NCBI GenBank assembly: GCA_037143335.1
Contig: JBAWZA010000020.1
Location: 1-47,507 of the forward strand
Direction of reading: 5' to 3'
DNA length: 47,507 bases
Source of the DNA: PALSA-1296 sp037143335
GTDB lineage: Bacteria; Bacteroidota; Ignavibacteria; Palsa-1295
Below the pieces are notes generated by a model. It searched no databases. It saw nothing but the letters and a program-made list of their open reading frames with translations, and was not told the origin of the DNA. Positions 6,823 through 14,367 of the stretch are shown here, in pieces. The position numbers and the translations under genes were made by a program. Within the stretch, counting starts at the first letter, position 1. The number at the start of each line of letters is the position of its first letter.

Positions 6823-8298
6823 ATGAAAAAAATAAACATTTCGTTCAGCTTCCTACTCCTTGTTGCCTTTTCATTCCAATTTTGGGGTTGCGGCGGAGCA
6901 GATATCCAAAGTGCAAAACTCTACCGCCAGCAACGCGATTGGCGTCGAGCAGATCAAATGCTACAACAGGCACTGAAATCCGATCCTGCCAGTGACGAGG
7001 GTTGGGCGTTGTATATGCAAAACCTTTATGATCTTAAACAATACGAAAAGATTGCGGAGCTTGTTGACACTGCACGTCTCTACTCTATTAAGAATAGAAA
7101 GATGGTTGAACTTGTCCGTCAGCAAACATGGGTTGATCTCTACAATGGAGGTGTGACAGCATACCAACAGAACCCCGATAGCAAAGAGCAACAAACAGCA
7201 GCGATTGGCTCGTTGGAGTCAGCAAAGCATGTCGCACCCGACCAGCCTGAAACTTACGAAGTGTTGGGAGATGTGTACTACTCTGCTGGTGATACAGCAA
7301 AAGGAATCGCGACATATAAAGACGCCCTTGTTCAAGTCCGTTCAACTCACGATCAAGGTGTATCGCTTGGTCTGAGAATGAAGATGGACCCAGCGGAAGT
7401 TGAGAGCGTCATCGGCGGTTCTCCTTCGAAAGACACATCTGTCTTACTCGGGACATCGGACACCGTAAAAATTTATCATTATCGCTCAAACGATGGATAC
7501 TTTTATTTTGAAAAAGCCACGAAGCCACCACATAAGTGGCAATTATTCGGATGGCGTTTTACGAATACCTTAGAAGTTGGTTTGTTGCCAATGAGAATTT
7601 CTGTCCTTCCTTACGCTCGCCTTGGAAATTATTACTACGCCAAGGGAAACAGTGTGCTTGCATCGGACAAATCAAAAGCTGAAGATTACTTCAACGAAGC
7701 TGTCCCGATGTACATTGCAATGCAACGACTGGATCCGTCGGATGAAAACGCCTCTGCTATGATTTCGGATATCTACGGTTCAAAGCTGAACGACCCTGAT
7801 AAAGCTCGTGGAGCTTATGAAAACATGATCGCAGCACATCCATCGAAGTCACTCTACACAGCTTACGGTGTGACATTACTAAAAACAAATGACTACGAAG
7901 GAGCTGTTGGTGCATTCGAAAAGGCTGTGGCGTTAGATCCGGCTTATGAACTTGCACTTTATGATCTTGGTGTTACATACAAGAATTGGGCTGCAGCTGA
8001 ACAAAAAAAGAATCTTGATTTCCACCCAAAAATGGAAAAATCTACCGACTATTTTGAAAGAGTGATCGCAGTTAACAAGAAGGATTATAATTCCTATTTC
8101 AATCTTGTTGAGAACTACGACATCCTTGCAAAGAAAGATAAGAGCTTGCAGATGGTCACATCTCTTGAGGCAATGAAGAGCGGCGACGCTACCAAGGATG
8201 CAAGTTTTTGGGAAGCTCTTGCAAAAATTTATACACGACTCAATCGCACCGCCGACGCAACCGATGCGTTTTCTAAAGCGGATAAGCTGAGAAAATAA
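6823..8298 (+). CDS. TPR-repeat protein, probable lipoprotein
   Basis: A 491-aa exported protein. The N-terminus MKKINISFSFLLLVAFSFQF is hydrophobic and ends FWGCGG, a relaxed lipobox, so it is probably an envelope lipoprotein with Cys near residue 23. Tetratricopeptide-like repeats cover roughly 30-180 (YRQQRDWRRADQMLQQALKSDP; QPETYEVLGDVYYSAGDTAKG) and 260-490 (DYEGAVGAFEKAVALDPAYE; RVIAVNKKDYNSYFNLVENYD). Between them is a less repetitive segment (about 185-250). TPR proteins act as scaffolds for complexes, and no enzymatic motif is visible. It precedes DUF3467 with a 45-bp gap. Confidence 0.82.
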   Translation: MKKINISFSFLLLVAFSFQFWGCGGADIQSAKLYRQQRDWRRADQMLQQALKSDPASDEGWALYMQNLYDLKQYEKIAELVDTARLYSIKNRKMVELVRQQTWVDLYNGGVTAYQQNPDSKEQQTAAIGSLESAKHVAPDQPETYEVLGDVYYSAGDTAKGIATYKDALVQVRSTHDQGVSLGLRMKMDPAEVESVIGGSPSKDTSVLLGTSDTVKIYHYRSNDGYFYFEKATKPPHKWQLFGWRFTNTLEVGLLPMRISVLPYARLGNYYYAKGNSVLASDKSKAEDYFNEAVPMYIAMQRLDPSDENASAMISDIYGSKLNDPDKARGAYENMIAAHPSKSLYTAYGVTLLKTNDYEGAVGAFEKAVALDPAYELALYDLGVTYKNWAAAEQKKNLDFHPKMEKSTDYFERVIAVNKKDYNSYFNLVENYDILAKKDKSLQMVTSLEAMKSGDATKDASFWEALAKIYTRLNRTADATDAFSKADKLRK

Positions 8299-8343
8299 TT
8301 TCTCAATAATTAATACGTGCTTAGCACAAAAAACAAACTACTC

Positions 8344-8700
8344 ATGGATACAAACGATCCTCAACAACAAGGACAGCAGTTACAAATTGAACTTGGAGAA
8401 AAAGAAGCTGAAGGAATTTACTCCAACCTGGCGATTATCACACACTCGCCAGCGGAATTCATCATTGATTTCACTCGTGTGACTCCGGGAGTCCCGAAAG
8501 CCAGAGTACTATCGAGAATCATCATGACTCCACAGCACATGAAACTCTTGATCGGTGCGATGAAAGAAAACTTGGAACGGTACGAAGGACAATACGGCGA
8601 GATTCGCGTCGAAGGACAAGCGAACCATCCATTTGGTTTCCGAACTGGCACACCGCAAATGCCCGGTGGCAACAACGGTGGTGGAGACAAGGTACATTAA
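8344..8700 (+). CDS. DUF3467 domain protein
   Basis: A 118-aa soluble protein of the DUF3467 family (function unknown): EAEGIYSNLAIITHSPAEFI, DFTRVTPGVPKARVLSRIIM and TPQHMKLLIGAMKENLERYE are its typical core. The tail is rich in Gly/Asn (GGNNGGGDK). I chose ATG 8344, where similarity begins; a GTG at 8317 would add nine residues. It lies between the TPR lipoprotein and the EthD gene, probably in one transcript, which does not by itself reveal a role. Confidence 0.85.
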   Translation: MDTNDPQQQGQQLQIELGEKEAEGIYSNLAIITHSPAEFIIDFTRVTPGVPKARVLSRIIMTPQHMKLLIGAMKENLERYEGQYGEIRVEGQANHPFGFRTGTPQMPGGNNGGGDKVH

Positions 8701-8722
8701 TTATTTTTGACTTAAACCATAC

Positions 8723-9049
8723 ATGGTTACACTTACAGCTTTCTTTAAAACTCCGGAGAATATCGAGGCGTTTGAAGAACATTATTCAAATGTCCATTCA
8801 CCGCTTATGCAAAAGGTGCCGGGGCTTCGCAAAATGGAGGTGACACGTTTTACGAAAATGTTAACTCCAGCAACATCACTCATCGGTGAACAACCGTACA
8901 TGCAGTGCACAATGTTCTTCGACGACAAAGACGGATTCAAAGCTGCAATGGCATCGGATGAGAATAAAGCCGCTGGTGCTGATTTGATGAGTTTTGCTGG
9001 TTCGCTTGTATCAATGGTGATTGGCTCCGTAGAAAATATCAATCTCTAA
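8723..9049 (+). CDS. EthD-family protein
   Basis: A 108-aa dimeric alpha-beta barrel (ferredoxin-like) protein of the EthD family: VTLTAFFKTPENIEAFEEHY, NVHSPLMQKVPGL and a C-terminal SLVSMVIGSVE. EthD proteins are small cytoplasmic proteins often linked to degradation of ethers, sterols or aromatic compounds; their chemistry is mostly undefined. The gene lies 4 bp before the crotonase gene at 9054, suggesting they work together in degradation of an acyl-CoA or aromatic substrate. Confidence 0.85.
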   Translation: MVTLTAFFKTPENIEAFEEHYSNVHSPLMQKVPGLRKMEVTRFTKMLTPATSLIGEQPYMQCTMFFDDKDGFKAAMASDENKAAGADLMSFAGSLVSMVIGSVENINL

Positions 9050-9053
9050 GTCT

Positions 9054-9908
9054 ATGGCACGTCGAACCTCACAAGAACTCAACCCATATCAGGAAAAGCG
9101 TACCTACAATTTTTCTCATATCATCTATGAGAAAAATGATTACACCGCTACGATCACAATCAATCGTCCAGAGGTACTAAACTGCCTCAATCTCACAACG
9201 CTCCGTGAGATGATCACAGCGATTGAAGATACTGCCTGGGATGACGACATTGCCGTCCTCGTAGTCACAGGTGCCGGTGATAAAGCATTTTGCACTGGTG
9301 CAGATCTTCGCGAACAAGAGGAATTTTTCGTTGGTAATCCGAACGACTATTACAAGTGGATGCGTGTCTTTATTGAGATGCACGAAGCACTTCGCAATAT
9401 CGGCAAGCCTACAGTTGCACGTCTCAATGGTATCGTTGTCGGCGGTGGAAATGAATTAAATCTATCTTGCGACCTCGCAATTGCCGCAGATCACATCTAT
9501 ATTAAACAGGTTGGTGCAGCGCGTGGCAGTGTCGCTGCAGCTGGTGCTACACAGTGGCTACCACTGACTGTTGGTGATCGCCGTGCGCGAGAAATCCTAT
9601 TTCTTTGTGAAGAAATTCCTGCGCCGAAAGCCCTTGAATGGGGGCTAGTGAATCAGGTAGTGTCAAAAACTGAGTTAGACGCTGCCGTTGCGATTCTCTG
9701 CGAAAAATTATTCAACAAATTACCAGAATGCCTCAGATATGCAAAACAACAACTGAATTTCTGGAAAGACTTAAGCTGGCACACTACAATTGGTCATGCA
9801 CGCGATTGGCTTGCAATCCACAATCTGTCTGATGAAGTATCGGAAGGCATTAGCGCATTCAATGAGAAGCGCGACGTAAACTACAAAAAAATTCGGAAGA
9901 AAAAATAG
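9054..9908 (+). CDS. Crotonase-superfamily protein (divergent enoyl-CoA hydratase/isomerase)
   Basis: A 284-aa acyl-CoA enzyme with the crotonase fold: ATITINRPEVLNCLNL, GAGDKAFCTGADLREQ (oxyanion/CoA binding) and ARLNGIVVGGGNEL. The first catalytic Glu of hydratases is present (GGGNEL, Glu134). The position of the second, normally in PEINIGV, reads KQVGAARGSV, so Gly replaces Glu. It may therefore be an isomerase, hydrolase or C-C lyase rather than a standard hydratase. The N-terminal 25 residues before the fold are an unusual charged extension. It is paired with EthD (4-bp gap) and converges on the Bcp gene with only 5 bp between stops. Confidence 0.83.
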   Translation: MARRTSQELNPYQEKRTYNFSHIIYEKNDYTATITINRPEVLNCLNLTTLREMITAIEDTAWDDDIAVLVVTGAGDKAFCTGADLREQEEFFVGNPNDYYKWMRVFIEMHEALRNIGKPTVARLNGIVVGGGNELNLSCDLAIAADHIYIKQVGAARGSVAAAGATQWLPLTVGDRRAREILFLCEEIPAPKALEWGLVNQVVSKTELDAAVAILCEKLFNKLPECLRYAKQQLNFWKDLSWHTTIGHARDWLAIHNLSDEVSEGISAFNEKRDVNYKKIRKKK

Positions 9909-9913
9909 TCCCG

Positions 9914-10381
9914 TTATTGCGGAAGTGCCTGAATGACTTCCTGAAGTTCTTGGCTATGAACCCGAACATGAACTTCGTGATATATCTTCGCAATCTTCCC
10001 GTGCTTATCAATTAAGAAAGTCCAGCGTTTTGGATAACGATCTTCACTTGCTGGTACTCCGTATGCTTTGCAGATTGTACCAGTTGTATCTACGATAAGC
10101 GGAAAGTTGAGATGGTCTTTTTCCGTAAATTGCTTATGCATCTCTATCGGATCCATTGAAACGCCCAAGATCACTGTATGGAGTGCATCGAATTTGGATT
10201 TATCATCGCGGAAATTGCATGCCTCAACTGTGCACCCAGATGTCATGTCTTCTGGATAGAAATAGAGAATCACATTTGATTTCCCTTTGAATTCGTCGAG
10301 CGATACCCAAGAGCCATTGGTTACTTGAGCATGAAATTTCGGAGCGTCCTGTCCAACTTCGAGAGTTATGGTTGAAAGCAT
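9914..10381 (-). CDS. bcp: Bcp/PrxQ-type peroxiredoxin
   Basis: A thioredoxin-dependent thiol peroxidase of about 155 aa that reduces hydrogen peroxide and organic peroxides. The motif EDMTSGCTVEACNFRDD contains the peroxidatic Cys50 and a second Cys at 55, the five-residue spacing of Bcp proteins. VGQDAPKFHA opens the fold and RWTFLIDKHGKIAKIY closes it. I use the ATG at 10381, which begins where the family does. An ATG at 10408, 3 nt after the flavin-reductase stop, would add nine hydrophobic residues and is a fair alternative. It is the last gene of the minus-strand acyl-CoA operon and may protect it from peroxide made by flavin chemistry (inference). Confidence 0.92.
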   Translation of the reverse strand: MLSTITLEVGQDAPKFHAQVTNGSWVSLDEFKGKSNVILYFYPEDMTSGCTVEACNFRDDKSKFDALHTVILGVSMDPIEMHKQFTEKDHLNFPLIVDTTGTICKAYGVPASEDRYPKRWTFLIDKHGKIAKIYHEVHVRVHSQELQEVIQALPQ

Positions 10382-10411
10382 TATTCGTAGTATAAGTAAA
10401 ATCAACATAAG

Positions 10412-10984
10412 TTATTCAGCTTCTTGTAACAATCCGTCGGCGAAAAGTCTCGCATATTTTGCTACGTCGTCGCCAAGTTTTTTTAACCTGCGGTCTAATG
10501 AAGGATCGGCAAGTATACCGTCACCAGCGAACATTTTTCCCGAGTTCGAGATGGAAACTTGATGCGGTACAACCCATGCGCTCACTCCGCGCATAATCGT
10601 ACGGAGATGACTAATTGCATGAGGGGCGCCCATTGCGCCACCAGCAACACCGATAAGCCCAATAATCTTGTGATCGAAATCTCTCGAACTGCAAAAATCT
10701 AATGCATTTTTGAGAGAACCGGTTATGCTGTTGTGATATTCTGGACTTCCGATAATTATCCCATTCGCATTGCGCACTAATTCCTTAAACTCATGGACAC
10801 TATCGGGATACGTAGATTCATCTTCCCTTCCATCGCAGAATGGCAGTTGATGTTCGGCGATATCATAAAAATCAATTTCCCCGCCACGCAACTTCGCGGC
10901 TTCAAGACTTTGATGAATCAGAAAAGCCGTTGCCGATTTTGGTCTCATGCTACCGCAGATACCAAGTATGCGAATATCACTCAT
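10412..10984 (-). CDS. NADPH-dependent FMN reductase family protein
   Basis: A 190-aa flavodoxin-like quinone/FMN reductase. ILGICGSMRPKSAT is the phosphate-binding loop for FMN, and GSPEYHNSITGSLKNALDF is the second signature of the NADPH-dependent FMN reductase family. Such enzymes transfer hydride from NAD(P)H to flavin, quinones or azo dyes. Its ATG overlaps the TGA of the 3-hydroxyacyl-CoA dehydrogenase by 4 bp (ATGA), so the two are translationally coupled. It may supply reduced flavin to a partner or act as a general quinone reductase; sequence does not decide. Confidence 0.92.
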   Translation of the reverse strand: MSDIRILGICGSMRPKSATAFLIHQSLEAAKLRGGEIDFYDIAEHQLPFCDGREDESTYPDSVHEFKELVRNANGIIIGSPEYHNSITGSLKNALDFCSSRDFDHKIIGLIGVAGGAMGAPHAISHLRTIMRGVSAWVVPHQVSISNSGKMFAGDGILADPSLDRRLKKLGDDVAKYARLFADGLLQEAE

Positions 10985-11841
10985 TTTGTTGCCTCTCCGC
11001 TGTAATCGTAGAAACCCTTCCCAGTCTTTTTTCCGAGGAGATGGGCTTCAACCATTTTCTGCTGAAGGAGGTGAGGTCTGAATCGAGGTTCACCAAAAAA
11101 TTGATCATATACCGATTGTGTGACAGCGAGATTCACATCAATGCCAATCAAATCCATAAGCTTAAATGGTCCCATCGCAAAAGCATTCGCCTGCATCAGC
11201 CTATCAACTTGTTCATGAGTCGCGATTCCGTCGCCAACAATGCGAAATGACTCGCCATAGAAATTACGGGCAACACGATTCACGATAAAACCCGGCGTGT
11301 CTTTTGCCAGTACAGGTACTTTGCCAAGTTGCTTAACATAGCCTTCAGCTCGGTACATTACATCATCGGTGGTGTCATGCCCTCGAATGATTTCGACTAA
11401 CTTCATGATGTGTGCCGGATTAAAAAAATGCAGGCCAACACACCTGGAAGGTTTCTTCGCGGCACTTGCTATTGCGGTTATCGGTAACGAGGATGTATTC
11501 GTAGCAAAGATGGTCTCCTCTGAACATAGATCCGAAAGTCGAGAAAATATTTCCTGCTTTGTTTCGAGTTTTTCGACTGCGGCTTCGATAACAAGCTCAC
11601 AAGTCTTTAGATGTTCAAAATGTGAGGAAGTGGTAATTCGAAGTGCGGCAGCATTTGCATCTTGAACGCTGAGTTTCCCTTTATCTGATGCCTTCTGCAT
11701 CAATTCACCGATGTTTCTGTAAGCTCTTTGCAAGAAGCCATCACTTATATCGTTGAGCACAACGTCATAGCCAGCCAAGGCTGAGGCAAGCGCAATACCG
11801 CTACCCATTGTTCCCGCACCAATAACTCCTACTGTTTTCAA
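10981..11841 (-). CDS. 3-hydroxyacyl-CoA dehydrogenase
   Basis: A 286-aa NAD-dependent dehydrogenase that oxidises 3-hydroxyacyl-CoA to 3-ketoacyl-CoA (single-domain type, like 3-hydroxybutyryl-CoA dehydrogenase or PaaH). VGVIGAGTMGSGIALASALA is the Rossmann dinucleotide-binding site. FATNTSSLPIT and GLHFFNPAHIMKLVEII carry the substrate-binding Ser and catalytic His-Glu, and GFIVNRVARNF opens the helical C-terminal domain. It lies 52 bp after the PaaG-like gene and is coupled to the flavin reductase. The neighbours suggest the lower phenylacetate or a beta-oxidation pathway; butyryl-CoA metabolism is also possible. Confidence 0.93.
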   Translation of the reverse strand: MKTVGVIGAGTMGSGIALASALAGYDVVLNDISDGFLQRAYRNIGELMQKASDKGKLSVQDANAAALRITTSSHFEHLKTCELVIEAAVEKLETKQEIFSRLSDLCSEETIFATNTSSLPITAIASAAKKPSRCVGLHFFNPAHIMKLVEIIRGHDTTDDVMYRAEGYVKQLGKVPVLAKDTPGFIVNRVARNFYGESFRIVGDGIATHEQVDRLMQANAFAMGPFKLMDLIGIDVNLAVTQSVYDQFFGEPRFRPHLLQQKMVEAHLLGKKTGKGFYDYSGEATK

Positions 11842-11893
11842 TTATTTTTTATTTAGAATATGGAATCAATAAACACGGCAATTCTGAAGAAGG

Positions 11894-12682
11894 TTATCTC
11901 CCCTTAAACTCCGCTTTTTTCTTTTCTCTGAATGCAGCGACTGCATTTGCATAATCCTGGGTTCGTCCTGCCGCCTCTTGCATATACACTTCATAGTCAA
12001 GTGCTTCATCCAATGAAATAGTTGATGCATGGTCAAGCATTTTCTTGATATACCCATAAGCCAGCGTTGGTCCTGTTGCAAAGGTTTTTGCAACTTTCAT
12101 TGCTTCGGACATCAAATTTTCTGGTGCGACAACTTGGTTGACAAGACCTAACTCCAGAGCATGTTTGGAGGAGATGTCATCACCTGTTGCCGCCAACTCA
12201 AACGCTCGGGCGATACCAAGATTCCGAACCAGAAACCAACTTGAGCCTGAATCAGGTACTAAGCCAATTCGAATAAACACTTCGATGAGCTTTGCTGACT
12301 CAGCACAAATCCGGTAGTCACAGGCAAGGACTAATGAACACCCAGCGCCAGCTGCAACACCATTTATTGCGGCTATAATCGGCTTCGGTAAATTTCTCAT
12401 TGCACGGATGAGCGGATTATATCGGCGTTCAAGAGAATCACGAAGTGAGCGCTTGCCTCCTCCGCTTGGAGCATCTTTTAAATCTTGGCCTGAACAAAAT
12501 GCTTTACCTGCCCCGGTTAAGACAACGCACCGAACCTGCTCATCTTTTGCGGCTTCTTTGAACGCCTGTAACAAGTCAGTAGTCATCTGTTCATTGAAAG
12601 CATTATAGACTTCGGGACGATTGAGTGTAATCCTATATATGCCTTCACTCAGCTCCGTAACGATTGTTTGGAATTCAGCCAT
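11894..12682 (-). CDS. paaG: PaaG-like enoyl-CoA hydratase/isomerase
   Basis: A 262-aa crotonase-family protein most like PaaG, which isomerises ring-1,2-epoxyphenylacetyl-CoA to oxepin-CoA and shifts double bonds later in the pathway. The segments YRITLNRPEVYNAFN, GAGKAFCSGQDLKD, NGVAAGAGCSLVLACDYRIC and GLVPDSGSSWFLVR are typical. Asp144 in LVPDSGSSW matches the catalytic Asp of PaaG, and the Glu of hydratases is absent. The flanking hydratase and 3-hydroxyacyl-CoA dehydrogenase support a phenylacetate-type ring-cleavage module, but the epoxidase paaABCDE and paaK are not in the window, so the substrate remains inferred. Confidence 0.82.
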   Translation of the reverse strand: MAEFQTIVTELSEGIYRITLNRPEVYNAFNEQMTTDLLQAFKEAAKDEQVRCVVLTGAGKAFCSGQDLKDAPSGGGKRSLRDSLERRYNPLIRAMRNLPKPIIAAINGVAAGAGCSLVLACDYRICAESAKLIEVFIRIGLVPDSGSSWFLVRNLGIARAFELAATGDDISSKHALELGLVNQVVAPENLMSEAMKVAKTFATGPTLAYGYIKKMLDHASTISLDEALDYEVYMQEAAGRTQDYANAVAAFREKKKAEFKGR

Positions 12683-12683
12683 G

Positions 12684-12714
12684 TTCGTAATTCGTACTTC
12701 CTAATTCGTAATTC
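12684..12714. repeat. Short direct repeat TTCGTAATTC between two crotonase genes
   Basis: TTCGTAATTCGTA (12684-12696) and TAATTCGTAATTC (12702-12714) are imperfect copies that together fill nearly the whole 32-bp gap between the hydratase stop and the PaaG-like ATG. On the minus strand it reads as repeated GAATTACGAATTA. It occupies the ribosome-binding position, where AGGAAG is the only SD-like stretch. Confidence 0.55.
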
Positions 12715-13491
12715 TTATCTTCCCTTCCATTCAGGTTTGCGCTTTTCGATGAAAGCAGACATTCCCTCCTTCATGTCTTCGGTCGCAAATAACAGATAGA
12801 AATTTTTTCGCTCATACTCAAGTCCCATCTCGATGGTTGTATCGAACGATTTGAGAATTGCTTCTTTTGCAAGACGAACAGCAACTGGTGGGCGATTCGC
12901 AATTTCGGCGGCGAGTCTCTGTGCCTCTTCAAGAAAAAATTCTTTCGGCACCACTTTGTTTATCAAACCAGCTCGCAGAGCTTCATCTGCGTCCATAAAT
13001 CTACCAGTCAGGACAAGCTCCATCGCCAGTACTTTCCCTACTGCTCTTGTCATGCGTTGTGTACCACCTGCGCCAGGAATAACTCCGATGTTAATTTCTG
13101 GTTGGCCGATCTTGGCGGTTTCAGATGCAACCACCATATCGCAGTGCATCATCAATTCACATCCTCCACCAAGAGCAAAGCCCGAAACAGCCGCTACAAT
13201 CGGTTTCTTGATTTTACGTATTTTATCCCATTTCGCGAATTGATCTCGTTCAAGCATCTCTACTGCCGATGCGTTTGCCATTTCTTTGATGTCTGCTCCA
13301 GCGGCAAAAGCTTTCTCATTTCCAGTAAGGACTATACAGCGAACTGAGTCGTCTTTATCGAGAGCTTCGAGGACACCAATCAACTCATTCATAAGTTCGA
13401 GATTGAGTGCATTCAACGCCGAAGGGCGATTGAGTTGTATCGTAGTAACAAAGTCAGCCTTGCTGACTACTAAGTTCTTGAGTTCAGACAT
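12715..13491 (-). CDS. Enoyl-CoA hydratase (PaaF/Crt type)
   Basis: A 258-aa enoyl-CoA hydratase adding water across the 2,3 double bond of enoyl-CoA. Both catalytic glutamates are present, Glu112 in GGGCELMMHC and Glu132 in QPEINIGVIPGAGGTQR. The CoA-binding segments ALNALNLELMNEL and AFAAGADIKEMA and the C-terminal FIEKRKPEWKGR are classical. It is the first gene of the five-gene minus-strand operon and has a -7 element 20 nt upstream. Together with the PaaG-like and dehydrogenase genes it could serve phenylacetate breakdown or ordinary beta-oxidation. Confidence 0.93.
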   Translation of the reverse strand: MSELKNLVVSKADFVTTIQLNRPSALNALNLELMNELIGVLEALDKDDSVRCIVLTGNEKAFAAGADIKEMANASAVEMLERDQFAKWDKIRKIKKPIVAAVSGFALGGGCELMMHCDMVVASETAKIGQPEINIGVIPGAGGTQRMTRAVGKVLAMELVLTGRFMDADEALRAGLINKVVPKEFFLEEAQRLAAEIANRPPVAVRLAKEAILKSFDTTIEMGLEYERKNFYLLFATEDMKEGMSAFIEKRKPEWKGR

Positions 13492-13511
13492 GGAATCTTC
13501 AGTTGAAAGTA

Positions 13512-13519
13512 CAAAAATA
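13512..13519 (-). promoter_or_regulatory. -7 element of the acyl-CoA operon
   Basis: On the minus strand this reads TATTTTTG, matching TAnnTTTG, 20 nt upstream of the hydratase ATG. Transcription would begin only about 15 nt before the start codon. The upstream -33 region (minus CCTTTCG near 13535-13541) is a weak match. Confidence 0.4.
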
Positions 13520-13565
13520 CGACGAGGATCCTCCGCGAAAGGTAAATGCTCGTATATGAAACAGG

Positions 13566-14267
13566 TTAATCCCTACTTCTCGATAACAAGCGGAGGATTG
13601 CCATGAAGAGATTCAGGAAATCGAGGTACAGATTCAGGGCTGCAAGCGTGGGAGGAATCTCGTGGGCGTTCTTTAGAATCCGGGATGTGTCATAAAGAAT
13701 AAATCCTGAAAAAAGTATCACGATAATCGAAGACAGAGCTAGATCAACTGTTGAGGATTGGATGAAGATATTCACAACCGAAATTCCTATCACCATGAAA
13801 AGCCCAATGGTAAGCGATGCCCCCATGTACGAAAAATCTTTCTTCGTGATGAAGACATAGGCAGTAAGTGCGCCAAAGACTAACGAAGTCAAAAAGAGCG
13901 CATCATAAATTGTAGCGACTCCCGAACCTCGGATATAGCCATGAGCAATCGCATAAAGCGATGGAGAAATAATAACACCGCTTAAAAATGTGAAGCCAAG
14001 CAAAGTTGGCACTGCCCGTGTTGGATTCGAGGCACTTGAGGATGCAAAAAAAGCCATCGCAATAAATGCGATCATTCCAATGAACGGGTGCTGCACAGAA
14101 AAGAATACTAATCCCGTATTCATAGCGATAATCGCGCCTGCTACACCCGCGAAAATTGCGAATGAGAAATACGTGTACACTTTTCGAATATACGCCAAAC
14201 GTGCTTGCCCGACTAAGGTCAATGCGTCTGGTGTAAAGCTAAAAGTTGATTGTCCGAAATTGTCCAT
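13566..14267 (-). CDS. Bax inhibitor-1/YccA family membrane protein
   Basis: A 233-aa integral membrane protein of the BI-1/LifeGuard family with seven hydrophobic helices after a short cytosolic N-terminus (VGQARLAYIRKVYTYFS). TLLGFTFLSGVIISPSLYAIA and the C-terminal LYLDFLNLFMAILRLL are typical. Bacterial members such as YetJ are pH-sensitive calcium leak channels; the physiological role is usually unknown. It is separated from the acyl-CoA operon by 74 bp carrying that operon's promoter, and is divergent from the M28 peptidase gene with about 100 bp between. Confidence 0.93.
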   Translation of the reverse strand: MDNFGQSTFSFTPDALTLVGQARLAYIRKVYTYFSFAIFAGVAGAIIAMNTGLVFFSVQHPFIGMIAFIAMAFFASSSASNPTRAVPTLLGFTFLSGVIISPSLYAIAHGYIRGSGVATIYDALFLTSLVFGALTAYVFITKKDFSYMGASLTIGLFMVIGISVVNIFIQSSTVDLALSSIIVILFSGFILYDTSRILKNAHEIPPTLAALNLYLDFLNLFMAILRLLSRSRD

Positions 14268-14367
14268 AGTTATTTTCTTTGTGCAATTCTACGAACAGGA
14301 GAAATGTTTGGTTTCGTTCGTTTCTAACGGGATTGATTTGATGAATGGATTAACACGACTAAAATAG

